A stretch of 10,346 nucleotides of DNA from an uncultured Eubacteriales bacterium (GCA_900547975.1 URIX01000053.1:1-10346), one strand, 5' to 3'; shown: positions 1 through 6,900, counted from the first letter of the stretch. Notes: a model not told the origin generated them from the letters alone. Program-made: numbers and translations.

Positions 1-4
1 CGGA

Positions 5-45
5 CGCCGTGGGTTCCCTCAAACTTGTGCAGAGGGGGAACGGCG
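5..45. repeat. hairpin-forming intergenic repeat at window edge
   Basis: An imperfect inverted repeat. The outer arms CGCCG (5-9) and CGGCG (41-45) pair, and inside them TTCCCTC (14-20) pairs with GAGGGGGAA (32-40) with a two-G bulge. The composition differs from the genes around it and no frame here carries a recognisable protein. It resembles the short imperfect palindromes scattered between genes in many Clostridia genomes, but that family link is from memory and only one copy is visible. It could also be the end of an upstream RNA or gene cut by the window. Confidence 0.35.
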
Positions 46-81
46 GTAGGGGAAACACGTGAGGAAGGGGGAAATTCTAGT

Positions 82-114
82 TTTTGAATGAACACAGGGT
101 TTATCCATTCAAAA
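82..114. promoter_or_regulatory. 9-bp inverted repeat upstream of tadA
   Basis: TTTTGAATG (82-90) and CATTCAAAA (106-114) are perfect inverted repeats around a 15-base centre, ending 9 bases before the tadA ribosome binding site. It could be an operator, a leader hairpin or the end of an upstream transcript. There is no U-run directly after it, so a terminator is less likely. No good -35/-10 pair could be placed here. Confidence 0.3.
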
Positions 115-134
115 TAACACAATAAAGGTGACGT

Positions 135-593
135 ATGGGTTACAACGAGCAATTTATGAATATGGCGATTGAACTCGCAAAAGAGTGCGGGGCTCACGAC
201 GAGGTGCCCGTCGGGTGCGTCGTCGTCAAGGACGGAAAAGTTATAGGCGCAAGCGGAAATCGCAAGGAAAGAGAAAACAACGCCATATGTCACGCCGAGA
301 TTTTCGCTCTTTCGCAAGCGACCAAAGAGGTGAACAACTGGTGGCTCGAAGATTGCGACGTTTACGTCACGCTCGAACCGTGCGTTATGTGCGCGGGGGC
401 GATGATACACTCTCGCATACGCGCGCTGTACTTTGGCGCATACGACGAAAAGACTGGGGCTTGCGGCTCGAAACTCAATCTTTTCGAGCAAGGACTTTTC
501 AATCACACCGTCCTTGTCAGCGGCGGACACGAATGGCAAATTTGCTCGCAACTCTTGTCCGACTTCTTCAAACAAAAAAGAAAGAACAAATAA
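135..593 (+). CDS. tadA: tRNA-specific adenosine deaminase TadA
   Basis: Deaminates adenosine 34 to inosine in tRNA-Arg(ACG), which lets one tRNA read CGU, CGC and CGA. It acts in the cytoplasm, normally as a homodimer with one zinc per subunit. The 152-residue protein is typical in length. The zinc-site signature is complete: H53-A54-E55 (histidine ligand and proton-shuttling glutamate) and P82-C83-x-x-C86 (cysteine ligands), with the family's VPVGCVVV strand at residues 24-31. The ATG start is supported by AAAGGTGA at 124-131, four bases upstream. In many Firmicutes tadA lies beside the SRP RNA and dnaX, but neither is seen here. It seems to be transcribed alone, with a terminator at 633-670. 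The assignment is secure; cytosine or guanine deaminases share the fold but not this motif spacing and length. Confidence 0.96.
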   Translation: MGYNEQFMNMAIELAKECGAHDEVPVGCVVVKDGKVIGASGNRKERENNAICHAEIFALSQATKEVNNWWLEDCDVYVTLEPCVMCAGAMIHSRIRALYFGAYDEKTGACGSKLNLFEQGLFNHTVLVSGGHEWQICSQLLSDFFKQKRKNK

Positions 594-632
594 CGCGCAA
601 AAACCATTTCGCCAAATCGTTTTTTGAAAATA

Positions 633-670
633 AAATTCTGCAACACGTTCGTCGCAGAATTTGTTTTTTT
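633..670 (+). terminator. Rho-independent terminator of tadA
   Basis: A perfect 9-bp stem, AAATTCTGC (633-641) with GCAGAATTT (654-662), has a 12-base loop and is followed by G and seven T (664-670). It starts 39 bases after the tadA stop codon. Confidence 0.85.
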
Positions 671-679
671 GCGGTTTTT

Positions 680-757
680 GTCAATCGCCCCAATAGTTTT
701 CATTTCTATTTATGGGATTCCCACGCTTCGCTCTGAATGACGACGTGGGCGATTGAC
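680..757. repeat. long-range inverted repeat with nested stem
   Basis: GTCAATCGCCC (680-690) and GGGCGATTGAC (747-757) are perfect 11-bp inverted repeats 56 bases apart. Inside them CCCACG (720-725) and CGTGGG (744-749) form a competing stem that shares the GGG at 747-749. No coding frame of note crosses the element, and no terminal target duplication or transposase is visible. It may be a small non-autonomous palindromic element or a structured intergenic repeat. Confidence 0.45.
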
Positions 758-788
758 TTTGCCGCAATGCCGTTTGGGCAATCGGATT

Positions 789-837
789 AAGGCTTCGCCT
801 TCCGCAATTATTCATTATTAATTGTTAATTATTAATT
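789..837. repeat. mini-hairpin plus AT-rich TTAATT repeats
   Basis: A short perfect hairpin AAGGC-TTC-GCCTT (789-801) is followed by an AT-only stretch with repeated ATTAATT/TTAATTATTAATT words (about 806-837). With the terminator and the 680-757 inverted repeat, this accounts for most of the 594-998 gap, where I see no convincing gene. The rest of the gap (838-998) shows no clear signal apart from the open frame noted at 897-998. Confidence 0.4.
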
Positions 838-896
838 CGAAAAGCGTTCGAGCAGGCGTTTGCGATCAGTTAGAGAGCGGGGGTGCCGGATATTGT

Positions 897-998
897 TCAA
901 AAGAGCATTTCGCCATAATCGTCAATGTTCGCCGTCTTGCGATACGCAGGGCGGCGGTTTTGCTTATGCGACGACAAGCAGTCCTCGCACAAGATAGA
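897..998 (-). other. in-frame open extension after the 49-aa ORF stop
   Basis: Directly after the TAA (999-1001) of the small minus-strand gene, the same frame stays open for 33 codons to a TGA at 897-899. It encodes a polar stretch with a Cys-x-x-Cys (CEDC) and several Arg/Lys. There is no start codon with a ribosome binding site. An open run of this length is expected fairly often by chance. It is listed as a possible remnant of a longer gene cut by a nonsense change, not as a gene. Confidence 0.15.
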
Positions 999-1148
999 TT
1001 ACAGCGTTTCGACAATGCTCGTGTCGATGTCGACGGCGTCTTTTATCGAGTCGGCAGGCACGCCGAACACGATTCCCAAGACGGTCGATATAAGCGATAT
1101 GATTGATGCAACGATGACAAATACAATCTTTTTGGTTTTGTTATCCAT
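999..1148 (-). CDS. small membrane peptide, 49 aa, unknown function
   Basis: I do not recognise the family. The minus-strand frame starts at ATG (1148), preceded by GGAGAG six bases upstream, and ends with TAA at 999-1001. The N-terminus MDNKTKK is basic, residues 8-30 form one strongly hydrophobic segment (IVFVIVASIISLISTVLGIV followed by FGV), and the tail (PADSIKDAVDIDTSIVETL) is acidic. This predicts a single-pass peptide with the charged N-terminus inside. A helix-breaking Gly-Val-Pro lies at the end of the segment. Codon choice matches the neighbouring genes. It is divergent to the glmU-like gene, and a promoter candidate lies at 1208-1237. No terminator is evident downstream. Function is open; small membrane regulators, toxin-like peptides and short transporter accessories all look like this. 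Confidence 0.6.
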   Translation of the reverse strand: MDNKTKKIVFVIVASIISLISTVLGIVFGVPADSIKDAVDIDTSIVETL

Positions 1149-1207
1149 AGGTTCTCTCCGTTTAAGTTTATTTGCCGCCGCGAAGATTTGCCTGCTCGAA
1201 CACGCAC

Positions 1208-1237
1208 AATATACAACTCGCTTTGCCCGATTTGCAA
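1208..1237 (-). promoter_or_regulatory. sigma-A-type promoter for the 49-aa gene
   Basis: Read on the minus strand, TTGCAA (1237-1232) and TATATT (1213-1208) are 18 bases apart, matching the -35 box at 4 of 6 and the -10 box at 5 of 6 positions. Transcription would start near 1200, leaving a leader of about 50 bases before the ATG at 1148. Confidence 0.45.
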
Positions 1238-1279
1238 AATATTATGTCGTATGTCGTAAAAGTTTTTTCGCAAAACGAA

Positions 1280-1285
1280 TATAGT
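1280..1285 (+). promoter_or_regulatory. candidate -10 box for glmU operon
   Basis: TATAGT lies six bases before the ATG of the glmU-like gene. No -35 match is seen at 16-18 bases upstream. If used, transcription would begin at about the A of the start codon, giving a leaderless mRNA, which fits the absence of a ribosome binding site. A second box, TATAAT at 1300-1305, lies inside the gene. Confidence 0.25.
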
Positions 1286-1290
1286 ATGGT

Positions 1291-2313
1291 ATGGACAAAT
1301 ATAATATTGTTTTTATAAAAACCGAATGGGGTGAAAAGGAACTGCTCGGCAGGCGCGCGGAAGACTACGTTATTCGCGAGTTCTACGACTTTGCGGCAAA
1401 GAAGTGCCGCATTGCCAGGCAATCCGCGTACAAGGAAGAAACCGCGATCCTGGACGGATACGTCAACGTGGTGCTGACTCTCGATATGCCGCTTGTGAAG
1501 AAAGAGGACGTAGAGTCGCTCGTTTGCGAGATGAGGCGCAAAAATATTTCGACGATACGGCTCGGCGCGAAAGATTCCGCGTCCAAAATTTGCATAGGCA
1601 AGGGGACCGACGAGGGCGTTTTCAGTGCGCGCACCGCTTTTTTGAAGATTGGTGATGCAAAATCCTATAATATAGTGTATAATCTTCTAAAAGATAGAAT
1701 TTTGGACGGACTTCTTGAAAACGGCGTGTATATTGTGGACAAAACCACCACTTTTATCGACGATACTGTGAACGTCGAAAAGGGCGTGACGATAAAGCCG
1801 TACTGTACGATAGAAGGCGAGAGCGCGATACTCGGCGAAAGCACGATTTTTGCCTCGCATATACGTGACAGCGTAATTGACGGCGCGGATGTTTCGTATT
1901 CGCACGTGGTGTGCTCTCAGGTGCATAAGCGCGCGACGGTCGGTCCGTACGCAAGGCTCAGACACGCAGTCATAGACGAAGGCTGTCGGGTGGGAGATTT
2001 CGTCGAAGTCAAGGCATCGCGGCTTCATGACGGCGTAAAGTGCGCGCACTTGAGTTACGTCGGCGACGCGGACGTAGGCGAGCGTACGAATGTCGGCTGC
2101 GGCACGGTGTTTTGCAATTACGACGGTCACGAAAAACACAAAACCACCGTCGGCGCGGAATGTTTTTTGGGTGCGAACACCAATCTTATTGCGCCCGTAG
2201 TCGTGGGCGACCACTCGTTTATCGCGGCAGGCACGACGGTTACGCGCGACGTTGCGGACGGCTCGTTCACCATAGGCAGAGTGCGCCAAGACACCAAACC
2301 CAAGACGGATTGA
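1291..2313 (+). CDS. glmU: GlmU-like acetyltransferase with reduced N-terminal domain
   Basis: GlmU normally acetylates glucosamine-1-phosphate and then uridylylates it to UDP-GlcNAc for peptidoglycan. The C-terminal half (from about residue 145) is a left-handed beta-helix. Every acetyltransferase-site residue known from E. coli GlmU has a match: R224 (R333), K241 (K351), H253 (catalytic H363), Y256 (Y366), N267 (N377), N276 (N386) and K282 (K392). The N-terminal half is odd. The protein has 340 residues against about 450 usually, there is no GxGTRM nucleotide loop, and only a GD-x-PL-like strand (LTLDMPLV, 62-69) and the linker NGVYIVD (144-150) remain. A TAG at 1282-1284 closes the frame, so a missed start does not explain this. 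There is no clear ribosome binding site. It precedes pth by 65 bases. Acetyltransferase activity is likely; uridylyltransferase activity is doubtful. Confidence 0.85.
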   Translation: MDKYNIVFIKTEWGEKELLGRRAEDYVIREFYDFAAKKCRIARQSAYKEETAILDGYVNVVLTLDMPLVKKEDVESLVCEMRRKNISTIRLGAKDSASKICIGKGTDEGVFSARTAFLKIGDAKSYNIVYNLLKDRILDGLLENGVYIVDKTTTFIDDTVNVEKGVTIKPYCTIEGESAILGESTIFASHIRDSVIDGADVSYSHVVCSQVHKRATVGPYARLRHAVIDEGCRVGDFVEVKASRLHDGVKCAHLSYVGDADVGERTNVGCGTVFCNYDGHEKHKTTVGAECFLGANTNLIAPVVVGDHSFIAAGTTVTRDVADGSFTIGRVRQDTKPKTD

Positions 2314-2378
2314 ATCCGCTTTGAAATAAGCAAATTCGCAAATTATTCATCAATAGAAAAATCACGCGAGAGGAAGAT

Positions 2379-2963
2379 ATGATACTCATCGTAGGGCTGG
2401 GCAATCCCGGTATGAAATACAAAAACACGTATCACAACGTCGGATTTATGGCAGTGGACGCTTTGGCAAAAAAATGCAAAGTCAAAATCGCGAAATCCGA
2501 GTGCGACGCGCTCACTTGCAAGGCAAGACTCGGCGGCGTCGATTTTGTGATTGCAAAACCGCAAACGTATATGAATCTGTCGGGCGAGTCCGTCAAAAAA
2601 CTCGTGCGCGCGTACGACGTTGACGAAAAGAGCGAACTCGTGGTGTGTTATGACGATATAGATTTGCCGATAGGAAAACTGCGTATTCGCGAGGACGGCA
2701 GCGCAGGCACGCACAACGGAATGCGCAACATCGTCAAGGAACTCAACACGCAAGATTTTTTGAGAGTGCGCATAGGCACGAAAACAGAGGAACTTGCAAA
2801 ACACGAGGTTGAACTTATCGATTTTGTACTGTCAAAGGTTGATTTTGACAGCAAACAGATTTTGCAAGAGTCGATAGAGCGCGCCGTGGACGCACTCGAA
2901 CGCATAGTTGCGGGCGAGGATATCCAACGTATTCAAGAGAAGATAAACAGCAACAAACGCTGA
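2379..2963 (+). CDS. pth: peptidyl-tRNA hydrolase
   Basis: Cleaves the ester bond of peptidyl-tRNAs that drop off the ribosome, freeing tRNA in the cytoplasm. It has the usual length of 194 residues. Signature elements are in order: GLGNPG (6-11) with N9, catalytic H19 in TYHNVGF, KPQTYMNLSG (60-69) with N66, D92 in the YDDIDLPIGKLR stretch, and GSAGTHNG (107-114) with H112 and N113; these match E. coli N10, H20, N68, D93, H113 and N114. The usual GGHNG reads GTHNG here, a mild variant. The start is supported by GAGAGGAAG just upstream (2368-2376). It lies between glmU and mfd as in Bacillus, and its stop codon is only seven bases before the mfd start, so pth and mfd are almost certainly co-transcribed. 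Confidence 0.96.
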   Translation: MILIVGLGNPGMKYKNTYHNVGFMAVDALAKKCKVKIAKSECDALTCKARLGGVDFVIAKPQTYMNLSGESVKKLVRAYDVDEKSELVVCYDDIDLPIGKLRIREDGSAGTHNGMRNIVKELNTQDFLRVRIGTKTEELAKHEVELIDFVLSKVDFDSKQILQESIERAVDALERIVAGEDIQRIQEKINSNKR

Positions 2964-2970
2964 AAGATTT

Positions 2971-5900
2971 ATGACACCGTCGATTTTTCAACTTCAAAAT
3001 ATGGGCGAAAAACTTGCGTCATTGCAAGGAATAGGCGCAAAAAAACTTGCCGACGACAAACTGTCGGCAGTTTGCGTGTTGCGCGTGTGCGAGGGTGCGA
3101 AAATTCACATAATGTCGCAACTTCCGGCAAAGAAACTCATCGTCGCTTCCGACGCTTTGGGAGCGAAAAGCCTCGTGCGTAAAATCGCGAGTTGGGGCGT
3201 AAAAGCGGATTATTTGCCTTATCGCGACGATGTACTGATTGCAAGAAAGAGTTTTTCCGAGCAAGGAATGCGCGAGCGCATTTGCACGCTCAAAGATATT
3301 GCTTTCGGCGAAGTAGATACCGTCGTTACGTCTGCGGACAGCCTTTTGCAACTTTTCCCCAAGCGCGAACTTGTCAAAAAATACACCGTATGCGTAAAAA
3401 AAGAGGACGTGATTTCGCCCCAGTCGCTCGCCGACAAACTTGCGCTTGCAGGCTACAAACGCCAGGCTATGGTTGCCGACGCGGGCGATTTTTCGGTGAG
3501 AGGCGACATCGTTGACGTGTGCGACGTGTCGGGCGTTGCGTACAGAATCAATTTCTTCGACGAACTCGTCGAAAACATCAAAGTTATCGACATCGAAACT
3601 ATGCTTGCCTCGAACGAGGTGGAAAGAGTGTCGTTTGCGCCCACGAGCGATATATTGCTTGACGAAAAGGGCTATGATTACGCGCGCGAAAGGCTGGCGC
3701 TTTATCCCGAAAACAAAAACGCGCAACAGGCAAAGGAACTTTTGAGCGTAGGCGCGTGCGATTCGTCCGCAGTGTGGGCATTGCCGTTTTTGAAGAACTG
3801 CACGTCAAGCATATTCGACTTTTTCGACGACGACAGACCCACGCTCGTGATTTTCGACGAACCGAGAGTGGTAAGCGACAAGTTGCAGATTCTCGAAAAG
3901 GAATTTTCGGGACGTATCAAAACGCTTTGCGAAGGCGGCGAGATTCTTGACGAACACAAAGACGTGTGTATATCCTTGCACGAGGTCAAACGCCAACTCA
4001 TATTCGTGCGCAAAATGGGATTTGCTTCGCTTTCTCTCGACAACCGTCTTTTCGAGCCTAAATACATCATCGAGCCGAAAACTCGTCCCGTCACGAAATA
4101 TTATCTTGACCCCAACACCATAGTTCAGGACCTCAAAAACTTTGCTCTCAACGGCACGAAAGTCGTAATGGCGTGCGGCGGCAGAGAGCAAGCAAAGAAT
4201 ATAATCGAAAGTTTGCGGGAATACGAAATTCTTGCAACGTACAGCGAGGACGGAAACGGCGAGGGAAGCATACTCGCAACGCCCCTTCAAGTTGAAACGG
4301 GATTTATTTATCCCGCCGTCAAGGCGTGTCTTATCGGTATGGGCGAGTGTATAGGCAAACACCGGTCCGCAGAGATTTCCGTCAAATCCGCCGAGCAGGC
4401 ACTCTCGCCAAAACCGGGGGATTACGTCGTACACAAGATTCACGGCGTAGGCGTTTGCGAAGGCACGACCATACTCAAAACGGGCGAGTTTGAAAAGGAA
4501 TACATCGTTCTCAAATATCGCGACGGCGACACGCTTTACGTTGCCACCGACCAGATGAACAACTTGCAAAAGTTCGTCGGTGAGGAACATCCCAAACTCA
4601 ACAAACTCGGCGGAAAAGAGTTTGAAAGAGAAAAGGAAAAAGTGCGCAAATCCGTGCGCAAACTTGCGATAAACCTCGTTGAACTTTACGCAAAACGCGA
4701 AAAGCAACGCGGCTTCAAATACAGCCCCGACACCGTGTGGCAAAAGGAATTCGAGGACAATTTCGAGTACGAGGAAACCGCCGACCAACTCAAAGCGATT
4801 GCCGACATCAAAAACGATATGGAAAGCGGTCGCATTATGGATAGATTGCTCGTGGGCGACGTGGGCTTCGGCAAGACGGAAGTTGCGTTCAGAGCGATGT
4901 TCAAAACCGTGCTTGACTCCAAACAAGCGGTGCTTCTCGCGCCTACGACCATACTCGCGCGCCAGCACTACGAAAACCTTATAAAGAGGCTCGAACCGTT
5001 CGGCATAAAATGCGGACTTCTGACGAGACTTCAATCGTCCAAAGAGAACGAGCAGTTGCTCAAAGAACTCAAAGACGGCACGACGCATATGGTTATAGCA
5101 ACGCACAAAGTGCTTGCAAAAGACGTGGAATTTCACGATTTGGGATTGCTCGTGCTTGACGAAGAACAGCGATTCGGCGTAGAACATAAGGAAAAACTCA
5201 AAGAAAAATATCCACTTGTCAACGTGCTTACGCTGTCGGCAACGCCCATACCGCGCACGCTCAATATGTCGCTCACGGGCGTAAGGGATATATCTATGCT
5301 GGAAACCGCGCCGAGAGGCAGACTGCCCATACAAACGTACGTCGTGGGCTACAGCGACGCACTGTGCCAAGACGCAATCACGCGTGAACTTGCAAGAGGC
5401 GGACAAACGCTTGTTCTTCTCAACGACATAGAGGCACTCGAACCGTTTGCGAGCAAACTTCGCACGCTGTGCGAGGGCGCAAGGGTTATCACTGCGCACG
5501 GACAAATGGCACCGGGGCAACTCGAACAAAGAATAAGCGCGTTTTATGACAAGGAATTTGACGTTTTGGTGTCCACGACGATTATTGAAAACGGCATAGA
5601 CTTGCCCGACGCAAACACGCTCATCGTCATAGACAGCGGAAAATTCGGACTTTCGCAACTATATCAACTTCGCGGCAGAGTTGGGCGCAGAGGAGTGCTT
5701 GCTCACGCATATTTCACCGTTCCCGAAAACGGGACTATAACCGAAAACGCGCAAAAACGTCTCGATTCGCTTCTCGAAAACACGGAAATCGGCAGTGGAT
5801 TCAGAGTTGCGCTCGCCGACTTGTCCATACGCGGCGCGGGCAATATTTTGGGCGCGGAACAAAGCGGACATATCGAAAAAGTGGGTTACGAAATGTACCT

Positions 5901-6396
5901 CGAACTTTTGGACGAAGCGGTGCAAGAGATAAAGACGGGCGTGGTGAAGAAGCCCGAACGCGACGTGGAGATGAAAGTGGACGCGGCGGCGTTTATCAGC
6001 GAAAGTTACATTTCGGGTCGCGACAAGTTGAGAGTGTACAAGCAAATATCCAAAGTCGCCTCGAAGAGCGCGAGAGATTCGCTCATCAAAGAACTCGGCG
6101 AGGTTTACGGCGAAGTGGATTTGCCGCTTGAAAACCTCATAAACATCGCGCTTTTGAAGAATCTTGCCTCGAATTACGACGTGTCGAGAATCGTGATAAA
6201 CCGCAACGGCGCGGGCGTAAATTTCTACGATTCCGACGTTTTCAAAAACGAGAGTCTTATGAACGCCGTATCCAAAAACAGCGGAAGCGTGGTGCTTACG
6301 ACCACCATACCGCCGTCAATGATATTCGAGGTGAACAAACTCACGGCAGAGCAAAAACTTGCAAAACTCATAGATTTCTTCGACGGCATAGAATAA
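2971..6396 (+). CDS. mfd: transcription-repair coupling factor Mfd
   Basis: An ATP-driven DNA translocase that pushes stalled RNA polymerase off DNA and recruits UvrA for nucleotide excision repair. The 1141 residues are full length. The UvrB-like N-terminal part covers roughly 1-340. The CarD-like RNA-polymerase interaction domain is near 481-560 (KPGDYVVHKIHGVGVCEG). The RecG-like motor follows with Walker A GDVGFGKTE (629-637, K635), DEEQ (730-733), SATPIPRTL (756-764) and the motif VI region QLRGRVGRRG (899-908). The C-terminal autoinhibitory/TRCF domain is complete. ATG 2971 is chosen because a weak GAAAG overlaps the pth stop codon; the next ATG (3001) has no better site. There is no terminator directly behind it; the first strong one is at 6613-6645. 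The frame nearly avoids TTA, CTA and TCA codons, which leaves long open frames on the opposite strand. Confidence 0.97.
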   Translation: MTPSIFQLQNMGEKLASLQGIGAKKLADDKLSAVCVLRVCEGAKIHIMSQLPAKKLIVASDALGAKSLVRKIASWGVKADYLPYRDDVLIARKSFSEQGMRERICTLKDIAFGEVDTVVTSADSLLQLFPKRELVKKYTVCVKKEDVISPQSLADKLALAGYKRQAMVADAGDFSVRGDIVDVCDVSGVAYRINFFDELVENIKVIDIETMLASNEVERVSFAPTSDILLDEKGYDYARERLALYPENKNAQQAKELLSVGACDSSAVWALPFLKNCTSSIFDFFDDDRPTLVIFDEPRVVSDKLQILEKEFSGRIKTLCEGGEILDEHKDVCISLHEVKRQLIFVRKMGFASLSLDNRLFEPKYIIEPKTRPVTKYYLDPNTIVQDLKNFALNGTKVVMACGGREQAKNIIESLREYEILATYSEDGNGEGSILATPLQVETGFIYPAVKACLIGMGECIGKHRSAEISVKSAEQALSPKPGDYVVHKIHGVGVCEGTTILKTGEFEKEYIVLKYRDGDTLYVATDQMNNLQKFVGEEHPKLNKLGGKEFEREKEKVRKSVRKLAINLVELYAKREKQRGFKYSPDTVWQKEFEDNFEYEETADQLKAIADIKNDMESGRIMDRLLVGDVGFGKTEVAFRAMFKTVLDSKQAVLLAPTTILARQHYENLIKRLEPFGIKCGLLTRLQSSKENEQLLKELKDGTTHMVIATHKVLAKDVEFHDLGLLVLDEEQRFGVEHKEKLKEKYPLVNVLTLSATPIPRTLNMSLTGVRDISMLETAPRGRLPIQTYVVGYSDALCQDAITRELARGGQTLVLLNDIEALEPFASKLRTLCEGARVITAHGQMAPGQLEQRISAFYDKEFDVLVSTTIIENGIDLPDANTLIVIDSGKFGLSQLYQLRGRVGRRGVLAHAYFTVPENGTITENAQKRLDSLLENTEIGSGFRVALADLSIRGAGNILGAEQSGHIEKVGYEMYLELLDEAVQEIKTGVVKKPERDVEMKVDAAAFISESYISGRDKLRVYKQISKVASKSARDSLIKELGEVYGEVDLPLENLINIALLKNLASNYDVSRIVINRNGAGVNFYDSDVFKNESLMNAVSKNSGSVVLTTTIPPSMIFEVNKLTAEQKLAKLIDFFDGIE

Positions 6397-6457
6397 GTCG
6401 AAACGCCGATGGAGCGTTGCTTAGCAGCAAACCGCAGACGACGAAGAATAAACGATA

Positions 6458-6484
6458 TTGTTATAGACATGAAATCATTATAAT
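6458..6484 (+). promoter_or_regulatory. candidate promoter of a short transcript
   Basis: TATAAT (6479-6484) is a perfect -10 box. TTGTTA (6458-6463) matches the -35 box at 4 of 6 positions, but the 15-base spacer is shorter than the usual 16-18. Transcription would start near 6491 and end at the 6613-6645 terminator, giving an RNA of about 150 bases. Confidence 0.4.
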
Positions 6485-6547
6485 CTTTATTTTTTGAAAA
6501 TTCATATACAGATTTGAAATAAAAACGCACTTTCTACCTGAAGATAA

Positions 6548-6595
6548 ATGACTTTTTGGGAAAGATTAAAAAACCTATTCAAAAAGAAGAAATAA
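6548..6595 (+). CDS. possible 15-aa cationic amphipathic peptide
   Basis: The frame MTFWERLKNLFKKKK lies between a perfect TATAAT box and a strong terminator. The peptide alternates bulky hydrophobic residues (F3, W4, L7, L10, F11) with basic ones, as in membrane-binding amphipathic helices, and also resembles the membrane-targeting N-termini of larger proteins such as FtsY. Evidence against a gene: the ribosome binding site is weak (GAAG at 6540-6543), and it uses TTA and CTA, codons the neighbouring genes almost avoid. The transcript could equally be a non-coding RNA, or the frame could be chance in AT-rich DNA. Confidence 0.25.
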   Translation: MTFWERLKNLFKKKK

Positions 6596-6612
6596 ACTTC
6601 AAAAAAATAACG

Positions 6613-6645
6613 AAAAACCGATATAATTTCCATATCGGTTTTTTT
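6613..6645 (+). terminator. Rho-independent terminator
   Basis: AAAAACCGATAT (6613-6624) and ATATCGGTTTTT (6632-6643) form a perfect 12-bp stem with a seven-base loop, and the T-run continues to 6645. The A-run on the left could make it work in both directions. It ends either read-through from mfd or a short independent transcript. Confidence 0.85.
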
Positions 6646-6830
6646 ATGCTGGACCTGCCATTGATATAATAGAACTATGTGAAAAATATTTAATACACAA
6701 ATCTAAATAGCAACACAAGAATTTTAACAGTCAAAAGTATAAAAATCAACACTTTTCGACACAAATCGTACAAAACCGCGCTGTAAAAATTCGCCAAACG
6801 GACAAGGTCTCGATAACATGCGAAAAATCT

Positions 6831-6872
6831 TAAAAAACAAGCAAAAAGAGACGTTTTGCCGCCTCTTTTTGC
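6831..6872 (-). terminator. terminator of the collagen-like gene
   Basis: The arms at 6841-6853 and 6860-6872 form a 13-bp stem with a six-base loop. One position is A/C on the plus strand but G-U in minus-strand RNA, so the stem is complete only when read from the minus strand. It is followed there by TTGTTTTTTA (6840-6831). It lies 28 bases after the stop codon of the minus-strand gene. Confidence 0.85.
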
Positions 6873-6900
6873 GCTTTGATTTTAGTTGCGACAAATGGCG

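Larger units (their letters stand above)
6397..6900. other. AT-rich intergenic region between mfd and collagen-like gene
   Basis: About 500 bases without a conventional gene, much richer in A and T than the flanking genes. It contains a candidate promoter (6458-6484), a 15-codon frame (6548-6595), a strong terminator (6613-6645), and at its right end the terminator of the minus-strand collagen-like gene. Another TATAAT (6665-6670) has no matching -35 box and leads to no frame. Between about 6671 and 6830 I see nothing I can name. Confidence 0.6.

Noticed and set aside
1..134. End of an SRP RNA or other known structured RNA, as often found beside tadA
   Set aside because: The conserved SRP core words (GGUCAGG, GGAAGGAAGCAGCC) are absent and the fold does not match an RNA I know.
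3805..5658. 617-codon open frame on the minus strand opposite mfd
   Set aside because: It is codon-aligned with mfd and open only because mfd lacks TTA, CTA and TCA there; it has no ribosome binding site and a composition unlike a protein.
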